This document shows positions 1 through 8,646 of a stretch of 64,000 bases of DNA, piece by piece (the first letter of the stretch is position 1; the number at the start of each line of letters is the position of its first letter). Origin of the DNA: an uncultured Erythrobacter sp. Lineage in GTDB: Bacteria > Pseudomonadota > Alphaproteobacteria > Sphingomonadales > Sphingomonadaceae. Location of the stretch: contig CANNCZ010000002.1 of NCBI GenBank assembly GCA_947503275.1, positions 1,012,733 to 1,076,732 of the forward strand, written 5' to 3'. The notes under the pieces are model-generated. The model saw only the letters and a program-made list of their open reading frames with translations, ran no database searches and was not told where the DNA came from. The position numbers were made by a program, and so were the translations under genes.

Positions 1-69
1 AAGGGTAATGCCTGCGCCGCTCGAACTCTTCCGGCCGATCATCCCGAATAAGAGAAAAAGGATGATCCG

Positions 70-588
70 ATGAACCGATTTTTGAAACTTGCCGCTATCC
101 CCACGCTTGCTTTTGCAGCGACAATCCCGCTCGCGAATGCGGCCCAAGCCGGCCATCCAGCGGACAAACAATCCGGTGCGATTGTCGTGACCTCGACCGG
201 CGAACTGGAAAGCTGGCAAAACGATGCCACCCGCCGATTAAACCGCGCATTGGACCGTGATCCAGCTGCACGCGGTGCAGCACCTGCTCCGGGAATTGTG
301 CAGGTTGCCTTTGACCTCGGCGCCGATGGACGCCCCGCGAATATCGAGATGCTCACAAACAGCTCTGATCGCAGAGCGGCGCAGGCAGCGACCTATGCCG
401 TTCGGCGGATGGGTGACCTTAGCGATGTGCCGGTGGTCAATCCGGACGACGTGCAATTTCTGGTCAATGTGATCTTTGCCGATGACCGGGCACAGCGGCG
501 CGAATTGCGCGAGAGCCTCGACCGATCAGAGCGCGCGCGGATCGCAGCTGGCGGTGCGCGAAGCGTCTATATCGTCCTCGGCGGGTAG
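70..588 (+). CDS. TonB C-terminal-like periplasmic protein
   Basis: 172-residue secreted protein. Residues 1-27 form a classical signal peptide (basic MNR, hydrophobic core, ANAAQA cleavage region). Residues about 75-135 resemble the C-terminal domain of TonB-type energy transducers: the GIVQVAFDLGADGRP stretch followed by an alternating hydrophobic region. There is no membrane anchor or proline-rich spacer, so it is not a functional TonB. Such stand-alone TonB-C proteins are common in sphingomonads and their role is unclear. The start has AAAGGA 7-8 nt upstream. A hairpin follows at 601-623. Confidence 0.75.
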   Translation: MNRFLKLAAIPTLAFAATIPLANAAQAGHPADKQSGAIVVTSTGELESWQNDATRRLNRALDRDPAARGAAPAPGIVQVAFDLGADGRPANIEMLTNSSDRRAAQAATYAVRRMGDLSDVPVVNPDDVQFLVNVIFADDRAQRRELRESLDRSERARIAAGGARSVYIVLGG

Positions 589-1151
589 CGGAGGTCTCCG
601 GGGGCAAGCCGCGCACTTGCCCCTGGAACGCCGCGTCTACTTGCGTAGCGCCGCCTAGTGACAAGCTCTCGCGCAAAGGCCGGTGAGATCGCTGTCAGCA
701 ATGCGCCAATTCTGTCGGCCCAAAGTCGCGCCCACGGCCATACCGGAGTCCTCCGCCCAATCCTTCGCCACTTGTTCAAAATGCATTGCGCTGTGGATCA
801 GGTCCATTGAACTGAACCCTCTGAATTGCGGCACCAGCCTTCGTGATCGCGAGTCTCCGAATGGGCGCGGCGCACACCGCAAAGATACTTCGGAACATTC
901 AGGCCCCCAGTTGCCTTGTTGCAAGCGATGGTTCGGACTCCAGAAAATGAAAGACCAATGCACTGATTTCATTGCATTCTGCGTGAAGTGTCGAGTCTTT
1001 CCAATATTATGTGCTGCAAATGTATCACGCTTGGAATGCGAAGATGCACCCTTACGTTACGCAAGCGGTTGATCTGACCAACCAAACGCGCTTTGATGTG
1101 GCTGGGTCAAATGCACACAGCCCCGAAAGAGGGCGCTCAAGGATAATAACT
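589..1151. other. Gene-poor stretch, possible small minus-strand ORF
   Basis: About 560 bp between the TonB-C-like gene and the hydrolase. Apart from the hairpin, the only candidate gene is a 50-codon minus-strand ORF at 655-807 (MDLIHSAMHF start, weak GAGG about 10 nt upstream, natural-looking composition). I do not recognise it and do not call it a gene. A longer reading frame running into the hydrolase from 1011 lacks a ribosome-binding site. Confidence 0.4.
601..623 (+). terminator. Hairpin downstream of the TonB-C-like gene
   Basis: Perfect 8-bp inverted repeat, GGGGCAAG (601-608) and CTTGCCCC (616-623), with a 7-nt loop, 13 nt after the stop codon. There is no U-tract, so intrinsic termination is uncertain; it may protect the 3' end. 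Confidence 0.4.
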
Positions 1152-2060
1152 ATGCCGCATATCGGTGCGAATGGCCTTTCGCTGTTCTATGAAGACCATG
1201 GTAAACCAGATGATGAAGTGATCTTGCTGGTCATGGGGCTTGGCGCACAGATGACATTATGGCCCGACGAATTTGTCGAGGCTTTGGTCGCGCGCAAATA
1301 CCGGGTTATTCGGTTCGATAATCGTGACATTGGCCTGTCCGACAAAATGGAAGGTGCGCGCGCACCCAAGCTTGTCTGGCAGGTTTTGCGCAAACGGATC
1401 GGGTGGCCTGCAAAGGTGCCCTATACTCTGGCGGATATGGCCGATGATGCGGCCGCTTTGCTCGCCTCGTTGGAGATTAGCCGCGCGCATGTCGTTGGCG
1501 CATCTATGGGCGGGATGATCGCGCAGTTGATGGCGGTGAACCATCCCGATGCTTTGTTGTCGCTGACCTCGATCATGTCGACCACTGGCCACCCTGGATT
1601 GCCGCAAGCTGATAAGCAGGCGATCGAGGCTTTAACCGCGCCGCTCGCATCGATGGAAGAGGACGTTGTGGTTGCACACGGCATCAACATTTCCAACAAT
1701 ATCGGCAGCCCCGGCTTTCGCCCAGATCCCGAGCGCCAGCGTGAGCGGGTTTTGAAAGGTGTGCGGCGCAGCGTCTATCCACCGGGCCTGCCGCGCCAAT
1801 TGGCCGCTATTATCGATGATGGGGATCGCCGCACGCGCTTGTCTCAGATCACAACGCCCACTTTGGTTCTGCATGGCGAGGATGATCCGCTGGTCAAACT
1901 GGATGCGGGTAGGGACACAGCAAAACATATACCGGGCGCAAAGCTGGTCACGATCCCAGGCTGGGGCCACGATCTGCCGCTTGAGCTGGTCGATCGTCTG
2001 GCGGATGAGATCGCGTTGCACGCAAAAGATGCGAGCGCCGCGACGCCAGCAGTGACGTAG
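1152..2060 (+). CDS. Alpha/beta hydrolase
   Basis: 302-residue alpha/beta-hydrolase-fold enzyme, cytoplasmic (no signal peptide). The nucleophile elbow GASMGG places the catalytic Ser at 118. The acid is in HGEDD (Asp244 or 245) and the histidine is His273 in GWGHD. The oxyanion region is VMGLG near residue 28. It resembles the esterase/epoxide-hydrolase-like branch; the substrate cannot be told. The start at 1152 is chosen because AAGGA lies 8 nt upstream and the family begins near the GLSLFYEDHG strand; the open frame extends to 1011 without support. Confidence 0.88.
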   Translation: MPHIGANGLSLFYEDHGKPDDEVILLVMGLGAQMTLWPDEFVEALVARKYRVIRFDNRDIGLSDKMEGARAPKLVWQVLRKRIGWPAKVPYTLADMADDAAALLASLEISRAHVVGASMGGMIAQLMAVNHPDALLSLTSIMSTTGHPGLPQADKQAIEALTAPLASMEEDVVVAHGINISNNIGSPGFRPDPERQRERVLKGVRRSVYPPGLPRQLAAIIDDGDRRTRLSQITTPTLVLHGEDDPLVKLDAGRDTAKHIPGAKLVTIPGWGHDLPLELVDRLADEIALHAKDASAATPAVT

Positions 2061-2614
2061 CGTTACGGTTTGATGTTTGGACAAGGGGCTCGGGTCGCCG
2101 ATTGGCTTCCCGTAAAGCCCCAACGCAATAAAATTGCGGTGATCTGAGCAAAAGATTCACAGATTGATTCACATGATTCAATCACCAAATTTTTCTTCAC
2201 AGATTCAGTTTGGGGCTTGCGCAAGTGACGACTCAAGCTCTGCCCGCGCGTCGCTGCACTGCAACATAAACTTTGACCCAAGAAAACTTGTAAATCTTGG
2301 TTAACACATGGTTGACGAGAATCCTCCGCTGATTCATCATCTAGGGGTTCGGTTCGCATTGGACCCCCAAAGACTAGTGATTTCCCCTAGCCCCAAACGC
2401 AAATAGTGAGGGTGCTACCGGGGGAAGATTCGCTGCTTTGCAGGGGCCAACGGAGCGGATGTGAACAATTTGGCGGACAAGCCTGTGAGCCGGAGGGGGC
2501 AATCAGGGGGATAATCTGTCGATAGATGGATGAAGAACAGAATCGGAACATAACGGCTTTTCCGCTATTGTGCGGCCAGCCGACCGATTCGAACGAGGTG
2601 AGAACGGGGCTACA
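2061..2614. promoter_or_regulatory. nrdA upstream region with clustered GANTC sites
   Basis: A 554-bp gene-free region before nrdA. It holds nine GANTC sites (starting at 2154, 2166, 2175, 2202, 2319, 2331, 2427, 2540 and 2586), four of them within 53 bp. GANTC is the CcrM methylation target that links transcription to the cell cycle in alphaproteobacteria. An inverted repeat CCAAGA-N11-TCTTGG lies at 2278-2300, and CTAGGGG (2341-2347) pairs with CCCCTAG (2384-2390). A weak promoter, TTGACG at 2312 with CATCAT near 2335, is possible. I see no NrdR box and no convincing cobalamin riboswitch. Confidence 0.5.
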
Positions 2615-4648
2615 ATGGAATTCAAGGCGAGCGATGACGTGCTGAATGATGCGGACACCACCCCTGAGACCGGACTTGCCGCCGGTGAAGAGGCAACCAG
2701 TAAGAAGGCCGTGACAATGGAAAAGCCCGACAATGGCAGCGAAGAGCTGATCGCAGCCAAAGGCGCTGAAGCGCTCGCGGGCGCTATGGCTGAGGCGGCT
2801 AAGGAAGCGGCTGAACCCGATAACAAAAAGGTCAACGACCGCCGTTTTGAGATCACCATCGATGAAGCGCGCGATGCGAACTTGACCGAATTTGGCAAGG
2901 AAACGCTGACTGACCGCTATCTGCTCCCCGGTGAAAAGTATCAGGACCTGTTCGCTCGCGTGGCCGATGCCTATTGCGACGATCAAGATCATGCGCAGCG
3001 CGTCTATGACTATATCTCGAACCTGTGGTTCATGCCGGCAACGCCAGTTCTGTCGAATGGCGGGACCAGCCGCGGACTGCCGATCAGCTGTTATCTCAAC
3101 AGTGTGTCAGACAGCCTTGGCGGGATTGTCGACACGTGGAATGAGAATGTCTGGCTTGCCTCAAAAGGCGGCGGGATTGGCACTTATTGGGGCAATGTTC
3201 GCGGCATCGGAGAGCCGGTTGGCCTGAATGGCAAGACCAGCGGCATCATTCCGTTTGTGCGGGTTATGGACTCGCTCACTCTGGCGATTTCGCAAGGGTC
3301 GCTGCGACGCGGTTCGGCGGCGTGCTATTTGGATGTGTCGCACCCTGAGATCGAGGAATTCCTCGAAATCCGCAAACCGTCGGGTGACTTCAACCGCAAA
3401 GCGTTGAACCTGCATCACGGCGTGTTGCTCACCGATGCCTTTATGGAAGCGGTGCGCGATGGCGCGGAATTTGAGCTGAAATCGCCCAAAAATGGCGAAG
3501 TTCGCGGCAAAGTCGATGCGCGCTCGCTGTTCCAAAAACTGGTCGAAACGCGGCTTGCAACGGGTGAGCCGTATATCGTGTTCAACGACACCGTAAACCG
3601 CATGATGCCAAAGCATCATCGCGATCTGGGCCTGAAAGTATCGACGTCGAACCTGTGCAGCGAGATCACTTTGCCAACCGGCATCGATCACCTCGGTAAC
3701 GACCGGACGGCGGTGTGCTGCCTGTCCTCGCTCAACCTTGAAAAATGGGATGAGTGGAACGGCGACAAGCAATTCATTGAGGATGTGATGCGCTTCCTCG
3801 ACAATGTGCTTCAGGATTATATCGACCGTGCGCCCGATGAGATGGCGCGCGCGAAATATTCCGCTGAGCGGGAGCGTTCGGTTGGTCTTGGCGTGATGGG
3901 CTTCCACTCATTCCTGCAGCAAAAGGGACTGGGTTTCGAAAGCGCGATGGCGAAGGCCATGAACCTGAAAATGTTCAAGCATATTCAGGCAAAAGCGTCC
4001 GAGGCGTCCATGTTGCTTGCACAGGAACGCGGGCCGTGCCCCGATGCTGCCGATATGGGCGCGATGGAGCGGTTTAGCTGCAAAATGGCGATCGCGCCGA
4101 CCGCTTCGATTTCGATCATTTGCGGCGGTACAAGCGCGTGCATCGAGCCGATCCCGGCGAACATTTACACGCACAAAACGCTGTCCGGCAGCTTCATCGT
4201 CAAAAACCCATACTTGGAGAAAATTCTCGATAAAAAGTCGAAAAATTCCAATAATGTGTGGAACTCGATCCTCGAAAAAGGCGGCAGTGTGCAGCATCTC
4301 GATTTCCTCAGCGAAGAGGAAAAGGCGAGCTTCAAAACCAGCTTTGAAATTGATCAGCGCTGGTTGTTGGAATTTGCAGCTGACCGTTCGCCCTATATTG
4401 ATCAGGCGCAATCGCTGAACCTGTTCATCCCGGCCGATGTCGACAAATGGGACCTGATGATGCTGCACTTCCAAGCGTGGGAGAAAGGCATCAAGTCGCT
4501 TTATTACCTTCGGTCAAAATCGGTCCAACGCGCAGGCTTTGCCGGCGGGGTCGAAGCGGACAACACCGCGAATGCTCCAGAAATTGAGCTCAAAGCGGAA
4601 TTGGGCGAGCAACAGACCGATTATGAGGAATGTTTGAGCTGCCAGTAG
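2615..4648 (+). CDS. nrdA: Ribonucleoside-diphosphate reductase, alpha subunit (class Ia)
   Basis: Catalytic subunit that reduces ribonucleotides to deoxyribonucleotides for DNA synthesis; 677 residues from the MEFK start. Visible active-site features: Cys159 (SCYLNSV) and Cys368/369 (AVCCLSSLNL), one of which forms the redox pair; the thiyl-radical cysteine with its partners in N346-L-C348-S-E350; the radical-transfer tyrosines Y630-Y631 in SLYYLRSKS; and the C-terminal swinging pair C673/C676 (CLSCQ end). Residues 1-75 are Ala/Glu-rich low complexity, and I see no ATP-cone, so overall dATP inhibition through that domain is not expected. The partner nrdB lies 4 kb downstream. The ATG at 2615 is preferred over the open frame from 2570. 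An intrinsic terminator follows. Confidence 0.97.
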   Translation: MEFKASDDVLNDADTTPETGLAAGEEATSKKAVTMEKPDNGSEELIAAKGAEALAGAMAEAAKEAAEPDNKKVNDRRFEITIDEARDANLTEFGKETLTDRYLLPGEKYQDLFARVADAYCDDQDHAQRVYDYISNLWFMPATPVLSNGGTSRGLPISCYLNSVSDSLGGIVDTWNENVWLASKGGGIGTYWGNVRGIGEPVGLNGKTSGIIPFVRVMDSLTLAISQGSLRRGSAACYLDVSHPEIEEFLEIRKPSGDFNRKALNLHHGVLLTDAFMEAVRDGAEFELKSPKNGEVRGKVDARSLFQKLVETRLATGEPYIVFNDTVNRMMPKHHRDLGLKVSTSNLCSEITLPTGIDHLGNDRTAVCCLSSLNLEKWDEWNGDKQFIEDVMRFLDNVLQDYIDRAPDEMARAKYSAERERSVGLGVMGFHSFLQQKGLGFESAMAKAMNLKMFKHIQAKASEASMLLAQERGPCPDAADMGAMERFSCKMAIAPTASISIICGGTSACIEPIPANIYTHKTLSGSFIVKNPYLEKILDKKSKNSNNVWNSILEKGGSVQHLDFLSEEEKASFKTSFEIDQRWLLEFAADRSPYIDQAQSLNLFIPADVDKWDLMMLHFQAWEKGIKSLYYLRSKSVQRAGFAGGVEADNTANAPEIELKAELGEQQTDYEECLSCQ

Positions 4649-4668
4649 CGGCTAGTACTGATAATTCG

Positions 4669-4711
4669 AAAACCCCGCGCACTGCCCCGGCATTGCGCGG
4701 GGTTTTCTTTT
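4669..4711 (+). terminator. Rho-independent terminator of nrdA
   Basis: A 12-bp perfect stem, AAAACCCCGCGC (4669-4680) with GCGCGGGGTTTT (4695-4706), 14-nt loop, then CTTTT. It sits 21 nt after the nrdA stop and separates nrdA from the PilZ gene. Confidence 0.9.
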
Positions 4712-4784
4712 CCGCCGCCAAAACACGCAGCGATACACTGGTTTACGCTAGTTTAAGTATCTCTGAGCTAATGTACGTCACACT

Positions 4785-5144
4785 ATGCGAACACGGAAAT
4801 CCACACGCAAATCCATCACGTTGCAAGGGCGGTATTTTACCGGCCTTGGCACGCCCGAAGATGTGTTGCTGGCCGATCTTTCGGTGGGCGGATGCCGCTT
4901 TAACGTGGGTGATCGCAAGGTAATGTTGGGCGCGCCGCTGCAGATCTATGTCGGCGCGTCAGGCCCGCATCGTGCGGTGATCAAATGGGTCAAGGGCGAA
5001 GAAGTGGGGGTCACTTTCACCACGCCTCTTTCCGAAACGCATTTTGAGTCGTTCGAAGCGAGCCATATCCCGGACCCTGCCGCCAAAGACGTTGCTGGTG
5101 GTTTTGAGGACATGGGCGACACCGCACCGCAACGCTTCTGTTGA
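4785..5144 (+). CDS. PilZ domain protein
   Basis: 119-residue single-domain PilZ protein, the usual c-di-GMP receptor fold. It has an early arginine-rich segment (RTRKSTRKS, in place of RxxxR) and the second motif LADLSVGG (D/NxSxxG), followed by beta strands ending in EVGVTFTTP. It is probably cytoplasmic. A diguanylate cyclase lies 1 kb downstream on the opposite strand, so ligand supply is nearby, but a functional link is inference. Confidence 0.85.
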   Translation: MRTRKSTRKSITLQGRYFTGLGTPEDVLLADLSVGGCRFNVGDRKVMLGAPLQIYVGASGPHRAVIKWVKGEEVGVTFTTPLSETHFESFEASHIPDPAAKDVAGGFEDMGDTAPQRFC

Positions 5145-5160
5145 TTGCGCGGGAGCACAC

Positions 5161-5364
5161 ATGACCCTTGCAATATTTCTCCCGCTGGCATTCGTCTTCA
5201 TCGCTTTGGTTGAAGTGATGCTCTTCAAAAAATGGCAGGCGCAAGGGATGATCAGCGGGCAAGCTGCTTTGGTCATGATGTCGGCGACCATTTTGCTGCC
5301 CGTCATCATCTATGTGGTGCTCACATTCGTCGTCCCAGACATCGGTGCGACGAAGATATTCTAA
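5161..5364 (+). CDS. Small membrane protein (two TM segments)
   Basis: 67-residue protein with hydrophobic segments at residues about 2-19 and 38-60 joined by a KKWQAQG loop. I do not recognise a family. The ATG at 5161 is chosen because the N-terminal membrane segment starts right there and the upstream frame is arginine-rich and unlikely. It follows the PilZ gene by 16 nt, so co-transcription is likely. Confidence 0.6.
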   Translation: MTLAIFLPLAFVFIALVEVMLFKKWQAQGMISGQAALVMMSATILLPVIIYVVLTFVVPDIGATKIF

Positions 5365-5456
5365 GTCGACACGCTTACACCCTCGCTCTTCACTGAAATA
5401 TATGTCAGTCTCAATACCGCAAAGCGCTGTCAGGCGCGTTGGACAGGAGACATGCG

Positions 5457-5639
5457 ATGGCAGCGCCCATCTGGATCGGAATTGCTGGCACTGTGCTGGC
5501 GCTTAGCTTCATCGGCAATGGTGTGCGGTTGGTCATGGGGCCAGAGGGTCATGCGGCCAATGCCGGACGCTTGCATGTGTTTATGGCGGCGCTGTTTTTG
5601 CCCATCCTGTGGCTCGTCGTTGCATTGGCGGTGATGTGA
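5457..5639 (+). CDS. Small membrane protein
   Basis: 60-residue protein, hydrophobic at residues about 3-22 and 40-60. The family is not recognised. The ATG at 5457 has the Shine-Dalgarno AGGAGA 6-7 nt upstream. Its stop overlaps the GTG start of the next gene (5636-5639), implying translational coupling. Confidence 0.6.
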   Translation: MAAPIWIGIAGTVLALSFIGNGVRLVMGPEGHAANAGRLHVFMAALFLPILWLVVALAVM

Positions 5640-5923
5640 AACCTGTTCGGATAGTCACCGCAATTGCGCTGGCGATGCTGGTTTCGGCCTGCGCCAGTCA
5701 GATCGATGCAGGCGTCAGCGAAACCGCCGACGCACCCGGTTTCCTATGGGGATTGTGGCACGGCTTTATCTTCCCGTGGAGCTTTATCGGATCGCTCTTT
5801 TCGCCTGAAATCGCGGTCTATTCCGTGCCGAATAGCGGCGGCTGGTACGATTTCGGGTTCTTCCTGGGGATCACCGTATTGGGCGGTGGCAGCTTTTTCG
5901 GATCGAAGAAAAGGGGCGGTTAA
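5636..5923 (+). CDS. Small lipoprotein/membrane protein
   Basis: 95 residues from a GTG start that overlaps the upstream stop (GTGTGA context, +1 frame). The N-terminus VKPVRIVTAIALAMLVSAC is a lipoprotein signal with the lipid-modified Cys in VSAC. After it come two hydrophobic stretches (FLWGLWHGFIFPWSFIGSLF and FGFFLGITVLGGGSFF) and a basic tail. No known function. The stop codon overlaps that of the convergent diguanylate cyclase gene. Confidence 0.6.
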   Translation: MKPVRIVTAIALAMLVSACASQIDAGVSETADAPGFLWGLWHGFIFPWSFIGSLFSPEIAVYSVPNSGGWYDFGFFLGITVLGGGSFFGSKKRGG

Positions 5924-7227
5924 CGCGCCATCGAAGCATCGGCGAAAGCAGGCTCTGCCTCGACAATATCCACTTGATTGCGGCCCTGTTCTTTCGCCGC
6001 ATAGAGTGCCGCATCGGCCATTTCGATCAACTCTTCGCGCGGCAATTGCGCCGACGCGGGGGCTACCCCGACTCCGATAGACGCGGTGACCATCGGGCGG
6101 CCGGTGTCTTCCACGGGGGTCAAGACGCTGGCAATGGTCCGGCGCACTTCCTCGGCCAGATTGGCTGCGATCTCCGGATCGCTTGACCGGACAGCACCGA
6201 TAAATTCCTCGCCCCCATAACGCGCGACGATCCCGCCTGCATCCTTGAACAAAGTGTCCAGCGTCTCTGCGACCAGTGTTAGGCAATAATCGCCCGCCTG
6301 GTGTCCATGCGAATCGTTGAAGGCTTTGAAGTGATCAAGGTCGATCATCATCAAAGCAATCCGGTCAGTCCGGCGGCCATCACTACCGGGCGCAAGGATC
6401 GCACTATCAAAGCGCCGCTCGAAACTGCGCCGATTGGCGATGCCGGTCAGCGGATCGGTTTCGGATAAAGTGTGCAAGGCGCGATTGGCTTTCAGCAGTT
6501 CGCGGCCAGCAATTCGAGCACGCAAAGTGAGCAGGAAATTCCCCTGACGCAGTTTCTCAAACCGCCACGCGAGCGGCAGAGTGGCGGCTGCGACCAATGC
6601 AAAAATCAGCAGAAAGTCGAAATTGTAGGCCAGGACATCCAGCCCTCGCACGCCAAACATCGCCGTTGTTACCAACAAGGCGGCACAGTCAAAAAGGATC
6701 AATCCACGTAGAGAATAGGGCAGGATAATATTGGCAAGCCCCACAACCAAAAATGTCGCAGTGACATAGCGCGGGGCAAGATCAGGCGGCATTTGCGCCG
6801 ATAAGTGCAGCAGCACCGCGATAAAGGCGATTGGCGATGCACCGACAAAGAAAGCGACCAGACTGGTCCAACCGCGCGCACCCGCAATCATTCCGAACAT
6901 AACCAGAGGCGCAACCGCGAGCACTCGCAAAACTGTGCCAAGCCCCGCCATTTGCGGATTGATCATAATGTCGACAACGATTGAGCCAAGGCAGATCAGC
7001 AGGCCCAGCAGAAACAGGAAATGCTGTTCGCGATAGAGCCGCCGCACCACTTCCTTGTGATAGAGTTCGGAAATGGCGGTCGGCCAATGGCGCAAGGGTG
7101 CGCGAACGCGGTCGATGGCATCAACCATCGCCGCATCGATCCCTGCCGGAACGCTGATCTCTTCCTCGCGCACTGGTGCAGAAAGTTCAGCGGTGCCGGA
7201 CGCAGTCAAAGTCTGCATGACGCCCAT
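5920..7227 (-). CDS. Membrane diguanylate cyclase (GGDEF)
   Basis: 435-residue enzyme that makes c-di-GMP from two GTP. Residues 66-222 hold about six transmembrane helices (about 70-90, 97-116, 121-143, 154-172, 174-192, 200-222) forming a membrane sensor module. A linker leads to a GGDEF domain from about residue 255, with the LTGIANRR start, the metal-binding DLDHFK region and an active-site GGEEF at 338-342. The inhibitory I-site (RxxD just before the active loop) is absent: the matching stretch is DAGG. Product inhibition through that site is therefore not expected. It is convergent with the small lipoprotein gene; their stop codons overlap. Confidence 0.93.
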   Translation of the reverse strand: MGVMQTLTASGTAELSAPVREEEISVPAGIDAAMVDAIDRVRAPLRHWPTAISELYHKEVVRRLYREQHFLFLLGLLICLGSIVVDIMINPQMAGLGTVLRVLAVAPLVMFGMIAGARGWTSLVAFFVGASPIAFIAVLLHLSAQMPPDLAPRYVTATFLVVGLANIILPYSLRGLILFDCAALLVTTAMFGVRGLDVLAYNFDFLLIFALVAAATLPLAWRFEKLRQGNFLLTLRARIAGRELLKANRALHTLSETDPLTGIANRRSFERRFDSAILAPGSDGRRTDRIALMMIDLDHFKAFNDSHGHQAGDYCLTLVAETLDTLFKDAGGIVARYGGEEFIGAVRSSDPEIAANLAEEVRRTIASVLTPVEDTGRPMVTASIGVGVAPASAQLPREELIEMADAALYAAKEQGRNQVDIVEAEPAFADASMAR

Positions 7228-7372
7228 ATGCGTGGCTTAGGTGGATTGGCTTAATTTCGCGTTAGGGCTGAGCGTCAAAATTGGCGATTTCTGAACGGTG
7301 GACGTTGTGCGCACCGTGGCGTACAGCGCGGGGGTAGCCGAGGGTCACAGCTCTACTTTTTCGGAGTTCTCG

Positions 7373-8509
7373 ATGCCTGCAACAATCCCGCCGCCGCGCT
7401 TTGTGTTTATGGAAATAAACAAGCGCTGCAATCTGCGCTGCACCCACTGCGATTTTTGGCAGCGCAATGACGCGGATCGTGACCAGTATTTTCAGACCGA
7501 ACAGAAGCTGGGCGTGCTTGATGAGCTGGCCGCGATGAACCCGGATGCGAATCTCGTCATTTGCGGCGGGGAGCCGATGCTGGACGCGGATGATTATTTC
7601 GACCTTGCCGGTGGAGCGCGTGAGCGGGGTATTCGGGCTCTGTCCGTGGTCAATGGGACCCGCATTCGCCGCCCGGAAATGGCGCGGCGGATGATCCAAG
7701 AGGGGCCAAACGAGATTTCCATCTCGCTCAACAGTCATGTGAAGAGCATTCATGATGCGACGCGCGGCGTTGATGGCGCGTTTGAAAAGGCGGTGCGCGC
7801 GCTGCGCCTGTTGGTGGAGGCAAAGCGCGAACTGGGCGCTACCGATACGCGTATCTATGTGATGGGGCTCATTTTCGCGAGCAATTACAAACTGATCGAT
7901 GGCTTTTACGACTTCGTGCTCAACGATATCGGCGCAGACCAGCTCAAGCTCAACTTCCTCCAACCCTCCTTTGGCGGCGGCGGCAAAGTTGACCCATTCT
8001 TTGCTGCGGAAAGCGGCGTTGATGGCGATGAATTGATGGAGCTGATCGCGCACTGCGACACCAAATACGCGCTTGGCCTAAACCCGGATTGGCTCAGTCA
8101 GGTTGGCATGTATTTCCGATCCTTACGGGAAGTGGGCACGCCCGAACTCGGCTGGAACTCAAACAATCAAACCAAGGATCACATTTGCGACACCTATGAG
8201 CGCAATGTCATGATCAACCATTACGGCATGGCGCGGCTGTGCTTTGGTCAGCAATTCCGCGGCGAAATGTTAGAGCAGCCCGGCGACTTCACTCGGTTCT
8301 GGAACAATGCGCATGATATCCGCGCCAAGATGCGCCGTTGCAACGCCTTTTGCGGGATCAGCCATTCGGTCCGCCGCGAAAGCAGCACATTGAAAGGGCG
8401 AGAAAAACGCCTATCTCATATAGACACATATGGCCGTATGCCGCCCCCATCCATGGCGCGCGAATTGCTCGAAGGCTTAAAAGAAATGCGCCGCGAAATG
8501 GTGCGATAA
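7373..8509 (+). CDS. Radical SAM protein (SPASM/twitch-like)
   Basis: 378 residues from the MPATIPPPR start. The radical SAM cluster motif is C19-x3-C23-x2-C26 (CNLRCTHC), followed by a SAM-binding GGEP motif. The C-terminal third has extra cysteines (HICDTYER, ARLCFGQ, RRCNAFCGI) that suggest an auxiliary cluster domain of twitch or SPASM type, as in peptide- or protein-modifying enzymes. No precursor peptide or partner is visible beside it; neighbours are the diguanylate cyclase and nrdB. The substrate is unknown. The frame opens at 7298, but the shorter start fits the family N-terminus. Confidence 0.85.
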   Translation: MPATIPPPRFVFMEINKRCNLRCTHCDFWQRNDADRDQYFQTEQKLGVLDELAAMNPDANLVICGGEPMLDADDYFDLAGGARERGIRALSVVNGTRIRRPEMARRMIQEGPNEISISLNSHVKSIHDATRGVDGAFEKAVRALRLLVEAKRELGATDTRIYVMGLIFASNYKLIDGFYDFVLNDIGADQLKLNFLQPSFGGGGKVDPFFAAESGVDGDELMELIAHCDTKYALGLNPDWLSQVGMYFRSLREVGTPELGWNSNNQTKDHICDTYERNVMINHYGMARLCFGQQFRGEMLEQPGDFTRFWNNAHDIRAKMRRCNAFCGISHSVRRESSTLKGREKRLSHIDTYGRMPPPSMARELLEGLKEMRREMVR

Positions 8510-8646
8510 TCGGGTGCATATTGGGCCGATCACCATTCGACTCAGATTTTGCACGGTTTATCCCCGCCGAATCATACTATCTTGCCTTCGGTTTCGTAGC
8601 TCGTTCACGTATACAGATCAGCTGAACACGAAACGAAGGACACAAC

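Noticed and set aside
2061..2614. Cobalamin riboswitch or NrdR boxes before nrdA
   Set aside because: I looked for the B12-box and NrdR palindrome patterns; nothing convincing is present, only GANTC sites and short dyads.
2387..2992. Minus-strand ORF of 201 codons overlapping the nrdA start
   Set aside because: It overlaps the conserved nrdA N-terminal coding region antisense, has no family match that I recognise and no ribosome-binding site.
3161..3907. 248-codon minus-strand ORF inside nrdA
   Set aside because: Shadow of the nrdA reading frame; composition reflects high-GC antisense codons.
7262..8053. 263-codon minus-strand ORF over the radical SAM gene
   Set aside because: Antisense to a well-supported gene with the conserved CxxxCxxC motif.
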